A stretch of DNA of 64,000 nucleotides from assembly GCA_963748075.1 (NCBI GenBank), contig CAVVHQ010000029.1:145922-209921 (forward strand), in the 5' to 3' direction. The notes under the pieces are model-generated. The model was not told the DNA's origin, searched no databases, and worked only from the letters and a program-made list of their open reading frames with translations. A program made the translations under genes and the position numbers. Below, piece by piece: positions 52,530 to 60,615 of the stretch. The first letter of the stretch is position 1; each line of letters begins with the position of its first letter. Source of the DNA: VRUE01 sp963748075 (GTDB lineage: Bacteria > Actinomycetota > Thermoleophilia > Solirubrobacterales > 70-9).

Positions 52530-53371
52530 TGGTCCCGCGCGCCTCCATCATCGCCTGGAGCGCGACCGCCCCATGGCCCTCCGAGGACCAGGTCGAGCAG
52601 GACCTGATCCTCTCGCGGCTGCTCGTGGAGATCGCCGACGACCCACTGCTCTCCAAGGAGCTCGCTTTCCGCGGCGGCACCTGCCTGCACAAGCTCCACC
52701 TCGAGGAGCCACAGCGCTACTCCGAGGACCTCGACTTCGTGCGCACGAACCAGCGCCCGATACTCGGCGAGATCTTCGATCGGTTGCGGGCGATCACCGA
52801 GCTGATTGGCCTGCGTGAGCACCGCCGCACCTTCCCGAGCAAGGACTCAGACACGGCCACGATGTGGTTCGACGCAGACGCGGAGTCCGGTGCGGCGGCG
52901 ATTCGGGTCAAGATCGAGACCAACGTCGCCGAGAGCGTCCCCTATACCCAACACGTCTTCATTCCCTTCGAAGTGAACTCGCCATGGTGGAGCGGTGGCG
53001 CAGAGATACGCACGTTCACTGTCGAGGAGATCCTTGCCACCAAGGTCCGCGCCCTCTGCCAGCGACGCAAGGGACGAGACCTCTTCGACCTCTGGATCGG
53101 CCTCAACCTACCCGAGGTCGAGAGCAGTGCGGTCGCCGCGGCACTCGCTCACTACATGCAGGACTGCGTCTACAGCTACCCCCAGCTCGTCGGCCACCTC
53201 AAGACCAAGCTCGCCGATTCCGACTTCGCCGCCGACCTGAATGAACTCGTGCGTTCACTTCCCTCCGACTACGAAATCGCCGAGGCGCTCGATCTCGTTC
53301 GACGGCGAATCGGCCTCGAGCTCCGCAACGTTCCCGGCAATCCAACGCCGATCAGGTGCCCTGTGGCGTGA
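52529..53371 (+). CDS. AbiEii-like type IV nucleotidyltransferase toxin
   Basis: 280 residues, ATG at 52529. Nucleotidyltransferase signatures: ELAFRGGTCLHKLH (motif I) and YSEDLDFV (motif II, S-x-D-x-D), then KIETNVAE, FTVEEILATKVRALCQRRKG and RDLFDLW, all in the AbiEii/HEPN-linked toxin family. Works with the upstream AbiEi gene in phage abortive infection in characterised systems. Flanked downstream by the 59-bp repeat R1. Confidence 0.88.
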   Translation: MVPRASIIAWSATAPWPSEDQVEQDLILSRLLVEIADDPLLSKELAFRGGTCLHKLHLEEPQRYSEDLDFVRTNQRPILGEIFDRLRAITELIGLREHRRTFPSKDSDTATMWFDADAESGAAAIRVKIETNVAESVPYTQHVFIPFEVNSPWWSGGAEIRTFTVEEILATKVRALCQRRKGRDLFDLWIGLNLPEVESSAVAAALAHYMQDCVYSYPQLVGHLKTKLADSDFAADLNELVRSLPSDYEIAEALDLVRRRIGLELRNVPGNPTPIRCPVA

Positions 53372-53391
53372 GCCGTTTGGCAGCTTCGGTC

Positions 53392-53450
53392 AGTTCGATC
53401 TTGTTCGGCTGAGTTCGGTGGAGTCGGGGACAAATTTCGGGACAAAGTTT
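53392..53450. repeat. 59-bp direct repeat R1
   Basis: Matches R2 (55189-55247) at 57 of 59 positions, in the same orientation 1797 bp away. It begins 20 nt after the abiEii stop. It contains no ORF and probably marks the end of a module in the island. Confidence 0.7.
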
Positions 53451-53491
53451 CCGGGCTGGGCCCGAAGCCATCGGACGCGCGAGGTAGCCTT

Positions 53492-53737
53492 GTGAGGATG
53501 CCTCTTCTCCCCAGACCGCGATCAGGCCAAGTTCAAGGCAAGCTGCGTCGGCTCGAAGAGCAGATGCAGGCAATGAACACGAGGATCGACGAGATGGCCG
53601 AAATCTTCGAGTCGCGTCGCGCCGACGACGAAGCTGCCGCCATCGCCGCCGAGCGCATCCGCAGCGGCGCTGCCGACCACGAGGAAGACGGCGCCGCCGC
53701 CTTGGCGAAGCTCGGCATCGAGATCCCCGAGGAATGA
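53492..53737 (+). CDS. Putative antitoxin of RelE-like pair
   Basis: 81 residues from GTG at 53492 (ATG at 53498 also possible). Helical and charged: GKLRRLEEQMQAMNTRIDEM, AEIFESRRADDEAAAIAAER. A coiled-coil N-terminus and acidic C-terminus (LAKLGIEIPEE) fit a small antitoxin. It overlaps the downstream toxin-like gene by ATGA, supporting a pair. Family not recognised by name. Confidence 0.6.
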   Translation: MRMPLLPRPRSGQVQGKLRRLEEQMQAMNTRIDEMAEIFESRRADDEAAAIAAERIRSGAADHEEDGAAALAKLGIEIPEE

Positions 53738-54135
53738 CCGACGCAGTAGCCGGCAAGGTGCCCGTCACCTTCGCCAAGGGCCTCCTCGACGATGTTGCCG
53801 AGTTGACCGCAACGAACGCCGAGGACAGCCAGGCCACCAGGGACGAAGCCGAGGCCCTGAAGCGCCGCGTCGCCGAGCTGCTGGTCGAATGCAAAGGCAA
53901 CCCGTTCATCGGCGAGCTGATGGGTCCGGGTCTTCACACGGAGCTTGCCGATTGCCGCAGGGTTCGCTTTGACGTCCCGACACACAAAGGCAAGCCCCGC
54001 TTTCGTCTGCTCTACCGCAACGAGCCTACTGACGGCGCCCCGGCAAAGTGCCGCTGGCTGACTATCGCCCCGCGTGCCGGACTGCACGCTCACCGCCGGG
54101 CAGAACAGCGCTCCCAACGCCAATCCGATGTCTAG
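53734..54135 (+). CDS. RelE-superfamily-like toxin
   Basis: 133 residues, ATG at 53734. The C-terminal half fits the RelE/ParE-like fold: GPGLHTELADCRRVRFDVPT, KPRFRLLYRNEPTDG, CRWLTIAPRAGLHAHRRA. The N-terminal half (VTFAKGLLDDVAELTATNAE) is helical. Similar in layout to the protein at 56829. Its stop overlaps the convergent gene at 54132 by 4 nt. Confidence 0.6.
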   Translation: MTDAVAGKVPVTFAKGLLDDVAELTATNAEDSQATRDEAEALKRRVAELLVECKGNPFIGELMGPGLHTELADCRRVRFDVPTHKGKPRFRLLYRNEPTDGAPAKCRWLTIAPRAGLHAHRRAEQRSQRQSDV

Positions 54136-54965
54136 GTCTTACGCAAAAGCCCCATATCTCTGAAGCAGCCAAAGATCAAATCCTCAGCAAAGACCAGCTG
54201 ATCAGCGAGCACTTCGGACAAATCCTTGGGCTCTTTCGGGAAGGCCGGGAGCCGCTCTCCTCCGCCGACTAGAACGATCTGAAGGCTCTCCGAATCTTTG
54301 TCCCAGCGAACGTTGTATACGCCGGAATCAATCGCGCGATAGTGGGCTAGTTCGTTGCGAGCCGACATTTGCGAGGAAGTACCGACCAGACGCTCGAACT
54401 TTTTTCCTTCGAGGCGTCGCTGGATGCGCTTACGTGCCGTTGCAGGAACCTGGTTCTCGATCGCCTTGGTGACCGTTTTAATGCTGTGTGATCGCGTCTT
54501 GAAATAGCTACCGATGCAGATTGCCAGATAGTCGAGCGTCCGACGAACCGCAAACGTGAACGCCGCGTACTCGAACGACAACGGTCGACTTCCGAATCCG
54601 AAGGTTCCATCTGGATTTAGCTCGCGGAACGCATCAGCGTGGGACATGCACGCGTCACATATCTGCTGCTCAATTGAATAGACTCGGCGATAGTGGAAGT
54701 GGCTGGCCGCCAAGCCCTCGTGGGTCGATTCAAGGCCCTTGTCGAGGCGCTGAAGCCAGTCTTCTCCGCCACGTCGCCCTGGCCTGAGCCGGGCAAGTGA
54801 ACGCGGAGTGGGGTCTTCGCGTAATCGGTCTCCGATTGCTTGGAACGAGTCGCTGGCCGAGTCGGGCAGCGCAAAGGAAGTGAGTGGTTCAAGAACCTCG
54901 CGCGTGATCAGATGAAGGCTGAGGCCTTTTCCGAGGAACTCCGCGGGGACGTCGCTTGACTCCAT
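54132..54965 (-). CDS. Hypothetical protein with HEPN-like R-x4-H motif
   Basis: 277 residues, ATG at 54965, with noticeably lower GC than its neighbours, suggesting recent transfer. Mostly helical. RNELAHYRAIDSG contains R-x4-H (RNELAH), the catalytic motif of HEPN ribonucleases, after a helix pair (FAVRRTLDYLAICIGSYF; KRIQRRLEGKKFERLVG). No family recognised by name. In a toxin-rich island a HEPN-type effector is plausible but not demonstrated. Confidence 0.6.
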   Translation of the reverse strand: MESSDVPAEFLGKGLSLHLITREVLEPLTSFALPDSASDSFQAIGDRLREDPTPRSLARLRPGRRGGEDWLQRLDKGLESTHEGLAASHFHYRRVYSIEQQICDACMSHADAFRELNPDGTFGFGSRPLSFEYAAFTFAVRRTLDYLAICIGSYFKTRSHSIKTVTKAIENQVPATARKRIQRRLEGKKFERLVGTSSQMSARNELAHYRAIDSGVYNVRWDKDSESLQIVLVGGGERLPAFPKEPKDLSEVLADQLVFAEDLIFGCFRDMGLLRKT

Positions 54966-55093
54966 TCGCCCAGCTTATGACGCCTGGTCATTGGCGATTG
55001 AGCAATGCCCATCGCTGCACCCACGATGGTCGAGACAGAGCAGTGATCCCGGCTCCGCAAGAGACAGGCCGAGCGCCCCGCACGGGACCTTGA

Positions 55094-55135
55094 GCGATAC
55101 CGCTACGGGGATTCAAACCCCGGTTTCCAGACTGA
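55094..55135. repeat. tRNA-3'-end-like attachment repeat, copy B
   Basis: 42 bp matching copy C at 38 of 42 positions. One change falls in the T-loop (TTCGAAT to TTTGAAT on the minus strand), so it is the most diverged copy. Confidence 0.65.
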
Positions 55136-55188
55136 GAATTGGCTCTGGGAAGCAGTTTGCGGTCGATTTGGCCCAGCTCAGTCCATGG

Positions 55189-55247
55189 AGTTCGATCTTG
55201 TTCGGCTGAGCTCGGTGGAGTCGGGTACAAATTTCGGGACAAAGTTT
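55189..55247. repeat. 59-bp direct repeat R2
   Basis: Second copy of R1, two mismatches. It starts 53 bp after att copy B, linking this repeat with element ends. Confidence 0.7.
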
Positions 55248-55292
55248 TTCGGGCACTCGGACAGGGCCTGGCGCCGACCACTGCGGCTTTCT

Positions 55293-55706
55293 TCAGCTGA
55301 CTGAACCGGCTGGCACGATCCACTCGCACGACTGCCCGGTCACGGCCGCGATTCGGTCGAAATCGGCGTCGTAGTGCAAGACGATCAGGCTGCGCGACTC
55401 CGCGGCGGCGGCAATCAGGAGATCGGGCAGCTTGCGGCCACGCTGGTGCTTGGCTGCAAGCATGCGCTGAACCTGTTTGGCCCGCCGCACGTGCTCAGCC
55501 GTCGTCTCCACGAGCTCGAACGCGCGAAGTGCCTCCTCCAGCCGGTCCCACTCAGCTGCGTTGCGAGCCGAATAGCCGATCTCCAAATCGCTGATCCCGG
55601 CTCGCCCGAGTTCACCGCGTTCGGTGGCCGGTTCGATCGCCCCTCGAACCGCGGCATGATGCAGACGCGTCAGAACGCTCGAATCGAGCAGGCGGGTCAG
55701 CGCCAC
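55293..55706 (-). CDS. vapC: VapC-like PIN-domain toxin
   Basis: 137 residues from GTG at 55706. PIN acidic residues visible: LLDSSVLTRL (first Asp), ISDLEIGYSA (Glu), LPDLLIAAAAE (Asp) and HYDADFDRIA (Asp). Endoribonuclease toxin in the VapBC family. Overlaps vapB by 10 nt; same operon. Confidence 0.88.
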   Translation of the reverse strand: MALTRLLDSSVLTRLHHAAVRGAIEPATERGELGRAGISDLEIGYSARNAAEWDRLEEALRAFELVETTAEHVRRAKQVQRMLAAKHQRGRKLPDLLIAAAAESRSLIVLHYDADFDRIAAVTGQSCEWIVPAGSVS

Positions 55707-55891
55707 GCCTGCTCGCGGTCGGCCAGATCAACGTTCGCGAGCGAATCGAGGCGCCGTTTTACCGTATGCCGATGCTCCCCGCCGGCCTGGCGAAGCGCGC
55801 GATTGACAGTCTCCTTGATCGTCGCGCTACCGAATTTCGCCCGCGCCGTACGCAGGGCGTCCTCGTCGATGTCCACCAAGTGCTTGCTCAT
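55697..55891 (-). CDS. vapB: VapB-like antitoxin
   Basis: 64 residues, ATG at 55891. Ribbon-helix-helix type: SKHLVDIDEDALRTARAKFG, SATIKETVNRALRQAG, then a C-terminal toxin-binding tail. Precedes vapC. The AT-rich TATATAC region just upstream (55896-55925) is a likely promoter/operator. Confidence 0.85.
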   Translation of the reverse strand: MSKHLVDIDEDALRTARAKFGSATIKETVNRALRQAGGEHRHTVKRRLDSLANVDLADREQAWR

Positions 55892-56144
55892 CGAAAGTAG
55901 TATATACGCTTGCTTCGGTCATATATCCACAGGCCTCCGATCCTCCAAGGCGGCTCGCCGCTGCTCAAGGCAGGAATCGCTTGAGCACGAGCGTGCAGCC
56001 GATGATCGTCGCCAACCACGACGCGCTTCACGGCCTGCTCGGGCTGCTCGGGGGCGAGGCGAGTTGATTTGGCGCGGCGGCGGCGGCGCCTGGCGTCGCC
56101 GCCGCCGCCGCGCTCCCGATTTGAGCTGCGGGACGGAGGAGGAG

Positions 56145-56372
56145 ATGCGGCGAGCCGTGCTGGCCGTCGTCCTGCGCGAATACCCGGTGCTGCTGACCTT
56201 CCCGGCGCTGGCCGACGAGCTGTTCGAGAACCCCAACGACTTCGTCGCAGGCTACGCGCTCGCCCGCGCCGTGCGCGACCTCGTTCTCGAGGGCCTGCTG
56301 CACAGCAACGGCATGATCGTCCTGCCGAGCCGGGCGGCGCTGTGCTTCGAGCGGCTGAGGGGACGCGACTGA
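56145..56372 (+). CDS. Small winged-helix-like hypothetical protein
   Basis: 75 residues from ATG at 56145 with GGAGGAG just upstream, though that site is close, so an in-frame TTG at 56121 (LSCGTEEEM) is an alternative. RRAVLAVVLREYPVLLTFPA and ALARAVRDLVLEGLLHSNGM look like a small wHTH domain. Function unknown. A 29-codon open frame upstream (ending about 56067) has protein-like sequence but no support. Confidence 0.5.
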   Translation: MRRAVLAVVLREYPVLLTFPALADELFENPNDFVAGYALARAVRDLVLEGLLHSNGMIVLPSRAALCFERLRGRD

Positions 56373-56384
56373 TCGGCTGACGGC

Positions 56385-56483
56385 GACAGCGGTTTCTCGG
56401 GGGCCGAGGCATTCGCAGGGACCCAGGGACGCCTCTGTCGAGGACGGCGACCTGGGCGCTTCGGCCCCCGAGAAACCGCTGTC
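56385..56483. repeat. Perfect 23-bp inverted repeat around a 53-bp spacer
   Basis: 56385-56407 is the exact reverse complement of 56461-56483. It lies in the gap between two small genes (56372 and 56531). As RNA it would form a very long hairpin. It could be a terminator, a small mobile cassette end or a recombination site. No T-run follows. Confidence 0.7.
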
Positions 56484-56530
56484 ATGCTCAATTTGCCATC
56501 TGGCCGGACACGGCCGGTAGAATCGAGCCA

Positions 56531-56752
56531 ATGGCGACTGCGGTTAAGAAGCTCGACTTGGCGGTCGGTGAGGTCGTTGAAATCGACGGTCGGCGCTACG
56601 AGGTTGTTCCCGCTCGCGAGGGCGGCGTGACGCTTGAGCCGCCGATCACGCCGATTGCCGAGTTGTACGCGGAGCGCGGCTGGAAGCCAGCATCCAAGGA
56701 GGACTTCGAGCGGCTGACCGCCGACGACTTGCCTCCCGACGGCGAGGGCTGA
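56531..56752 (+). CDS. Small hypothetical, possible antitoxin
   Basis: 73 residues from ATG at 56531. LDLAVGEVVEIDGRRYEVVP is a small beta segment, and the C-terminus ASKEDFERLTADDLPPDGEG is acidic. Seventy-six nt before a toxin-like gene; a pair is possible, unproven. Confidence 0.5.
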   Translation: MATAVKKLDLAVGEVVEIDGRRYEVVPAREGGVTLEPPITPIAELYAERGWKPASKEDFERLTADDLPPDGEG

Positions 56753-56828
56753 GGCCCGGTCGATCCGGCCGATTCCGCACCAAGTCCAGGTTGCGGGATC
56801 GGTTCGCGCTACGGCCTATGCTGCCCAC

Positions 56829-57233
56829 GTGAGTCAGTCAGGGCAGAGAAAGCTGCCGCCCGCCTCGGTCGAGTTCGGCGGTCGGGAGTGGATCGAGGAG
56901 GTCGAGCGCTTTGAGTCCGGCGCGGTTGCCCGAACGCGGGCAGAAAGCGCCCGCAGAGCTATCGAAGCCGGAGGGCGCAAGCTTCGATGGCGACCATGCG
57001 AAGCCGAACACGAGAGCGGCGCACATCTCCCGGGATGCCGAAAGCTCTACGTGCCGCTGGATGCGGAGGGGGCATCAGCCGCCCCCTACGGCTTTGTCTT
57101 CCAGATCGTCCAGACCCCCGACAACAAGCTGGTCTGGAACTTCCTCGCCTTCGGCGAGCGCCACCCCGACAATCCGAACACCCGCACCGTCTACGAACGA
57201 GCGCACAAGCGCCTCCACGGGCATTTTCCGTAG
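56829..57233 (+). CDS. RelE-like toxin candidate
   Basis: 134 residues from GTG at 56829. C-terminal region HLPGCRKLYVPLDAEG, YGFVFQIVQTPDNKLVWNFL, AFGERHPDNPNTRTVYERAH and KRLHG is laid out like the toxin at 53734 (CRRVRFDV, KPRFRLLY, CRWLTIAPR). Function inferred from this similarity only. Confidence 0.5.
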   Translation: MSQSGQRKLPPASVEFGGREWIEEVERFESGAVARTRAESARRAIEAGGRKLRWRPCEAEHESGAHLPGCRKLYVPLDAEGASAAPYGFVFQIVQTPDNKLVWNFLAFGERHPDNPNTRTVYERAHKRLHGHFP

Positions 57234-57268
57234 CCAATCCCGCACGTGGACTCCCCCTCTTCCCGCGA

Positions 57269-58000
57269 ATGCCTCAGTGTCAGATCTCACCAAACAGAAC
57301 GATCCTTACGGACGATCAGCGCATCGCCGAGGGGCTTTGGCTGTGCCCCGGAGAGCCCTATTCGCCCGGTTGCCCAGGCGGTGAGGTCTATCGCCGCGCA
57401 GACCAAGACCTCCAAGAACATCTGGCCGCCGCTATTTCTGCCTGTGCCTCGGAGTTCGGCGTCTCCCAAACCGACTTCTCAATCCCGAGCGAGCTCCTCC
57501 TCGGACAACGGCCCGAAACGGTCTTGGAGAAATCGGGACAGGTTGTCGTATACGTCAACCCAGAAAAGGTCTCCCGCAAGACGCTCATAGGTCAAGCTGC
57601 GCATGAGGCATTCCATGTTGCGTGCTCACCCCTGAGACCGCAGGTACTGAAGTGGAGCCATGAGTTGCTCGCAGAGCACTTTCGCGTGAGATACCTCGAC
57701 CTCAGCGATATGGAAGCGGCTGCGGAGATGCACCGAAACTGGTTGACGACCAACGGGCAGACCTTCCCCTTGGAGGAGGTAACGAGCGCAACGGGCACCT
57801 CAGGCGGTTACTACGGGCGGGTCTTTCTTCTCGGGCAGGAACTCATCGAGGCAACCTCGTGGCCGGTCGTACGTAGCATCGCCCCTGCCCTCAAAGAGGA
57901 TGGCCGTCCTGATCCGGCAGCGTGGGTGGTAGCCCTCCCCCCAGCATGGACGACCGAGGTCAAACGCATCTTGGCCCCGATGCTCCAGATGCGTTGTTAA
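57269..58000 (+). CDS. Putative zinc metallopeptidase-like protein
   Basis: 243 residues from ATG at 57269. QAAHEAFHVACSPLRPQVLK contains HEAFH (HExxH), with acidic HELLAEHF 26 residues later, a pattern of zincin-type peptidases and ImmA/IrrE-like proteins. C-terminal SATGTSGGYYGRVFLLGQEL. Neighbouring excisionase and integrase place it in a mobile element. It could regulate the element by cleaving a repressor (inference). Confidence 0.55.
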   Translation: MPQCQISPNRTILTDDQRIAEGLWLCPGEPYSPGCPGGEVYRRADQDLQEHLAAAISACASEFGVSQTDFSIPSELLLGQRPETVLEKSGQVVVYVNPEKVSRKTLIGQAAHEAFHVACSPLRPQVLKWSHELLAEHFRVRYLDLSDMEAAAEMHRNWLTTNGQTFPLEEVTSATGTSGGYYGRVFLLGQELIEATSWPVVRSIAPALKEDGRPDPAAWVVALPPAWTTEVKRILAPMLQMRC

Positions 58001-58048
58001 GAAGGGGGGCGTTCGGCCGGTTTCTTGGACATATAGGGCAGAGAACCG

Positions 58049-58246
58049 ATGCCCGACTCCCAACTGCTCGCCGAACCGCTGCTCGATGCCAACGAGGCGG
58101 CGCGGCTGCTCAGGGTGCCGCGCAGCACTCTCTATGAGCTGGTGCGCTCGCGGGGGCTGCCGCATGTGAGGATCGGGCGGCGGGGGCTTTGGTTCGCTCG
58201 GGCCGACCTTGCCCGCTGGATCGGGGAGAACAGCTACGGGCGTTAG
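58049..58246 (+). CDS. Excisionase/AlpA-type HTH protein
   Basis: 65 residues, ATG at 58049. LLDANEAARLLRVPRSTLYE, LVRSRGLPHVRIGRRGLWFA, RADLARWI is the classic MerR-like excisionase-family HTH. Its stop overlaps the convergent integrase pseudogene stop by 3 nt. Paired with that integrase. Confidence 0.85.
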   Translation: MPDSQLLAEPLLDANEAARLLRVPRSTLYELVRSRGLPHVRIGRRGLWFARADLARWIGENSYGR

Positions 58247-58435
58247 CCCGGCTTGCCGACCGGCTCCGGCGCGGCGCTGTCCAAGAACGCGGCCGAGATA
58301 CGGCGAGCCGCGTCCTGCCTCGGCTTGAATTGGAGGTAGCGCTGCGTCGTCGCGAGGTCCTGGTGGCCCATCCACTCCATGACCTCGCGGGAGTCGGCGG
58401 TGCGGATCGCGTGGGAACCGAAGGTGTGGCGGAGG

Positions 58436-58467
58436 TCGTGGTTGTGCCGATGTCGGCATAATCGTGG
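58436..58467. repeat. 26-bp palindromic insertion with 6-bp direct repeat
   Basis: TCGTGG (58436-58441), then the imperfect 20-bp palindrome TTGTGCCGATGTCGGCATAA (58442-58461), then TCGTGG (58462-58467). Removing 26 bp restores the integrase frame. It resembles a target duplication around the two ends of a lost mobile element. Confidence 0.75.
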
Positions 58468-59347
58468 AAGCGCAGCTCGCGGAGTCCGGCCCTTTTCAGC
58501 GCGGCCTTGTAGCGGTCGCGGAGCTCGTGCCCGGCGAGGTGGCCTCCCCCGGCTCCGGTGAAGACGAGATCGTCGTCGCCTCGGAACTCGTCGCGGCGTC
58601 CGAGGCTGGCGAGCCCTTCGGCGACCTCGTCGGCCATCGGCACCGTGCGCTCCTGGCCGCTCTTGGGCGTATCGACGCGGCCGTTGGTGAAGCTCTGACG
58701 GACGTGGATCGCGCTGTTGACGAAGTCCACGTCGCGCCAGCGGAGCGCCAGCAGCTCCCCCAGCCTCAGGCCCGTGAACGCCGCCGTCAGGTAGACGGTG
58801 CCGTCCTGCTTCGAGGCGGCGGCTCGGACCAGCGCAAAGACCTCCTCGCGGGAGAACACATCGATGTTGCCGCGCTTCGCATGAGGGCGGCGCTCGACGT
58901 TGGAGACCGGATTCGAGGGCAGCTTGTAGCGGCGCTGCACCCAGACGAAAAGACCGTGGAGCACCGTCAGGTACTTGTTCACGGTTCGATCCGAGAGCCC
59001 TTCGGCGATCAGGGCGTCGCGGAAGCCCTCGACCATCTCCGGCGTCACGTCCTCCAAGCGCACCTTCTCGCCGAACTGCTCGCCGACGACCTTCTTCATC
59101 CGGTCGATCATGTGCTCGTAGTCGATCTGGGTCGAGAGCTTGATCTTGCGGTCGCGCTTGTAGTCGAGCCAGTCGTCGCAGGCGACGGCGAAGGTGGTCC
59201 CGGTGCGGACCATTCCCGGCAGCTCCCCTCGGCGAGCCTTGGCAAGGGTCTCGTCCAGCCACGCCCGCGCCGTCGTCTTCGTGAAGTAGCCAGCGGGCGG
59301 CTCCTGCTTGCGGTCGGTCCAGTGCGGGCCGATCCGCCGCTGGATGG

Positions 59348-60351
59348 TGTAGGGCGACACTCAGTTTGAGCATGCAGGCGACATTCCCGATGACCATGAG
59401 CGGGCGTCAGCGGGCACCCGACCGTGAACGTCGGCGCCGGACTACGCCGACGGCCAGGGACCGAGCAGCCGCCCGCCGCTGACAGCGGTGGCGATCTGGA
59501 AGGGGCCGACGCGCTCAAGAGCGGCGCCCCAGCGCGCCTGCACCGCTTGTGTGACCAGGGCGATCGGCTCCAAGAGGTTGCCGACCGGGTCTGCGGCCGG
59601 CGGCGAGCGGCTCGGCTGGACATCGAGTTCGAAGGCGTAGCGCCGCAGCCGCGCCCCGGTGGGCGCACAGCCGCGGCGGGCGCGCCTGATCCAGCCGCGC
59701 GCGGTCGACGCCGGAACGGCGGCCGCGGCGGCGAGCGGGCGATGCCCTCGCCCTGAGGCGGAACCGAGGAGGACCTCGCCGATCGTCGCGACGACGTCGC
59801 GGCGGTAGGCGGTCAGGAAGCTCGGCACGAGCGCATGAGTGCGCCCACAGCGCCGGCAGCGGGCCCGGTGCAGCCGAAGGCGCCGGGTGCGGCCACGATG
59901 GCGCACCAGGCGCCTGTAGCCGGGCCAGGGCCCGAGCTGACCCTCGCAGCGGGGGCAGCGGGCGGCGGCGGGAAGCCTCGGCCCCTCGCCGCCGGCGAGC
60001 ATCGCGGCGAGCTGGTCCTCGGGGACGGCGACGCTGAGCACCGCGGCAGCCTTGCGTAGCGAGAGCGCCGCGATCGGCGCCGATCCCGCAACGAGCGCGA
60101 GAAGGAGAAGGGCGTGCACGTGCGCGAGGCTCCCACGGCGGCCGTCCCGGCGCCAGGGTCAATCTATGTTGCGGGGCTGATCGCGAAGACCGGGGGCTAG
60201 GGCGCACCGCCCCGTCGCTGCGCCTCGTCCTACGTCGTCGGCTCCGCGACGGGGGCGGTGGCCGACCGGAAGCGGAGAGCCGACCCTCAGCGTGGTCAGC
60301 GTGAATGACGCTGAACGTGGTGTTGGTGCTCAAACGGAGTGTCGCTCAACA
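59348..60351 (-). mobile_element. IS-like element with 25-bp terminal inverted repeats, likely non-autonomous
   Basis: 1004 bp bounded by 59348-59372 and 60327-60351, inverted repeats matching at 22 of 25 positions, ends beginning TGT (as in IS481-type elements). It sits inside the integrase N-terminus, and flanks join in frame with no target duplication visible. The only substantial ORF is a zinc-ribbon/HTH protein. No DDE transposase is visible, so it is probably a deletion derivative moved in trans. Confidence 0.78.
59442..60119 (-). CDS. IS-associated zinc-ribbon/HTH protein
   Basis: 225 residues from GTG at 60119. Two CxxC pairs (RCPRCEGQLGPW and RCRRCGRTHAL) make a zinc ribbon, followed by an HTH-like segment (AAVPASTARGWIRRARRG). 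It resembles the DUF6431-type accessory proteins that accompany actinobacterial IS481-like transposases; no catalytic DDE residues. Family name given from memory of the pattern. Confidence 0.6.
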   Translation of the reverse strand: MHALLLLALVAGSAPIAALSLRKAAAVLSVAVPEDQLAAMLAGGEGPRLPAAARCPRCEGQLGPWPGYRRLVRHRGRTRRLRLHRARCRRCGRTHALVPSFLTAYRRDVVATIGEVLLGSASGRGHRPLAAAAAVPASTARGWIRRARRGCAPTGARLRRYAFELDVQPSRSPPAADPVGNLLEPIALVTQAVQARWGAALERVGPFQIATAVSGGRLLGPWPSA

Positions 60352-60586
60352 CCTGGCGGCCGTCCGGCAGCCGGTACTTCGCGTACCACTGCGGCCCGCG
60401 CTTGCGCTCGATCTTGAAGACGTGGCCGCTGATCGCTTTCGTCGCCTGGCGCTGCATCGCTACCCCCTACGTCCAGAGCGGGGACGCCTTGCCCCGCTCG
60501 CCGGAAACCTCGTGTCCCAGGTTTCTAGCACGACTTCGGGACATATTCTGGGACATGAGTGGCGATCTCAACCCGCCCCAGACACG

Positions 60587-60612
60587 AAAAAACCCCGCAT
60601 TTGCGGGGCTTT
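60587..60612 (-). terminator. Rho-independent terminator
   Basis: Minus strand: CCCCGC-AAAT-GCGGGG followed by six T. It lies on the 3' side of att copy C in tRNA orientation, as expected for the terminator of a tRNA gene. It would also end the integrase 2 transcript. Confidence 0.75.
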
Positions 60613-60615
60613 CGT

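Larger units (their letters stand above)
54966..55292. other. 327-bp gene-free stretch with att and direct repeat
   Basis: Between the HEPN-like gene and vapC. It contains att copy B (55094-55135) and repeat R2 (55189-55247) and no credible ORF. It looks like an element junction. Confidence 0.6.
58243..60457 (-). pseudogene. Tyrosine recombinase (integrase), interrupted twice
   Basis: The intact gene would begin at ATG 60457 (MQRQATKAISGHVFKIERKR; KYRLPDGRQ). It breaks at an IS (59348-60351) and resumes at QRRIGPHWTDRKQEPPAGYF. Joined without the IS the frame is continuous. The core follows (FTGLRLGELLALRW with catalytic Arg). A 26-bp insertion at 58442-58467 then shifts the frame before the HxxR motif. 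The lost part, HDLRHTFGSHAIRT, WMGHQDLATTQRYLQF, holds the remaining catalytic His, Arg and Tyr. Not functional as it stands. Confidence 0.88.
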
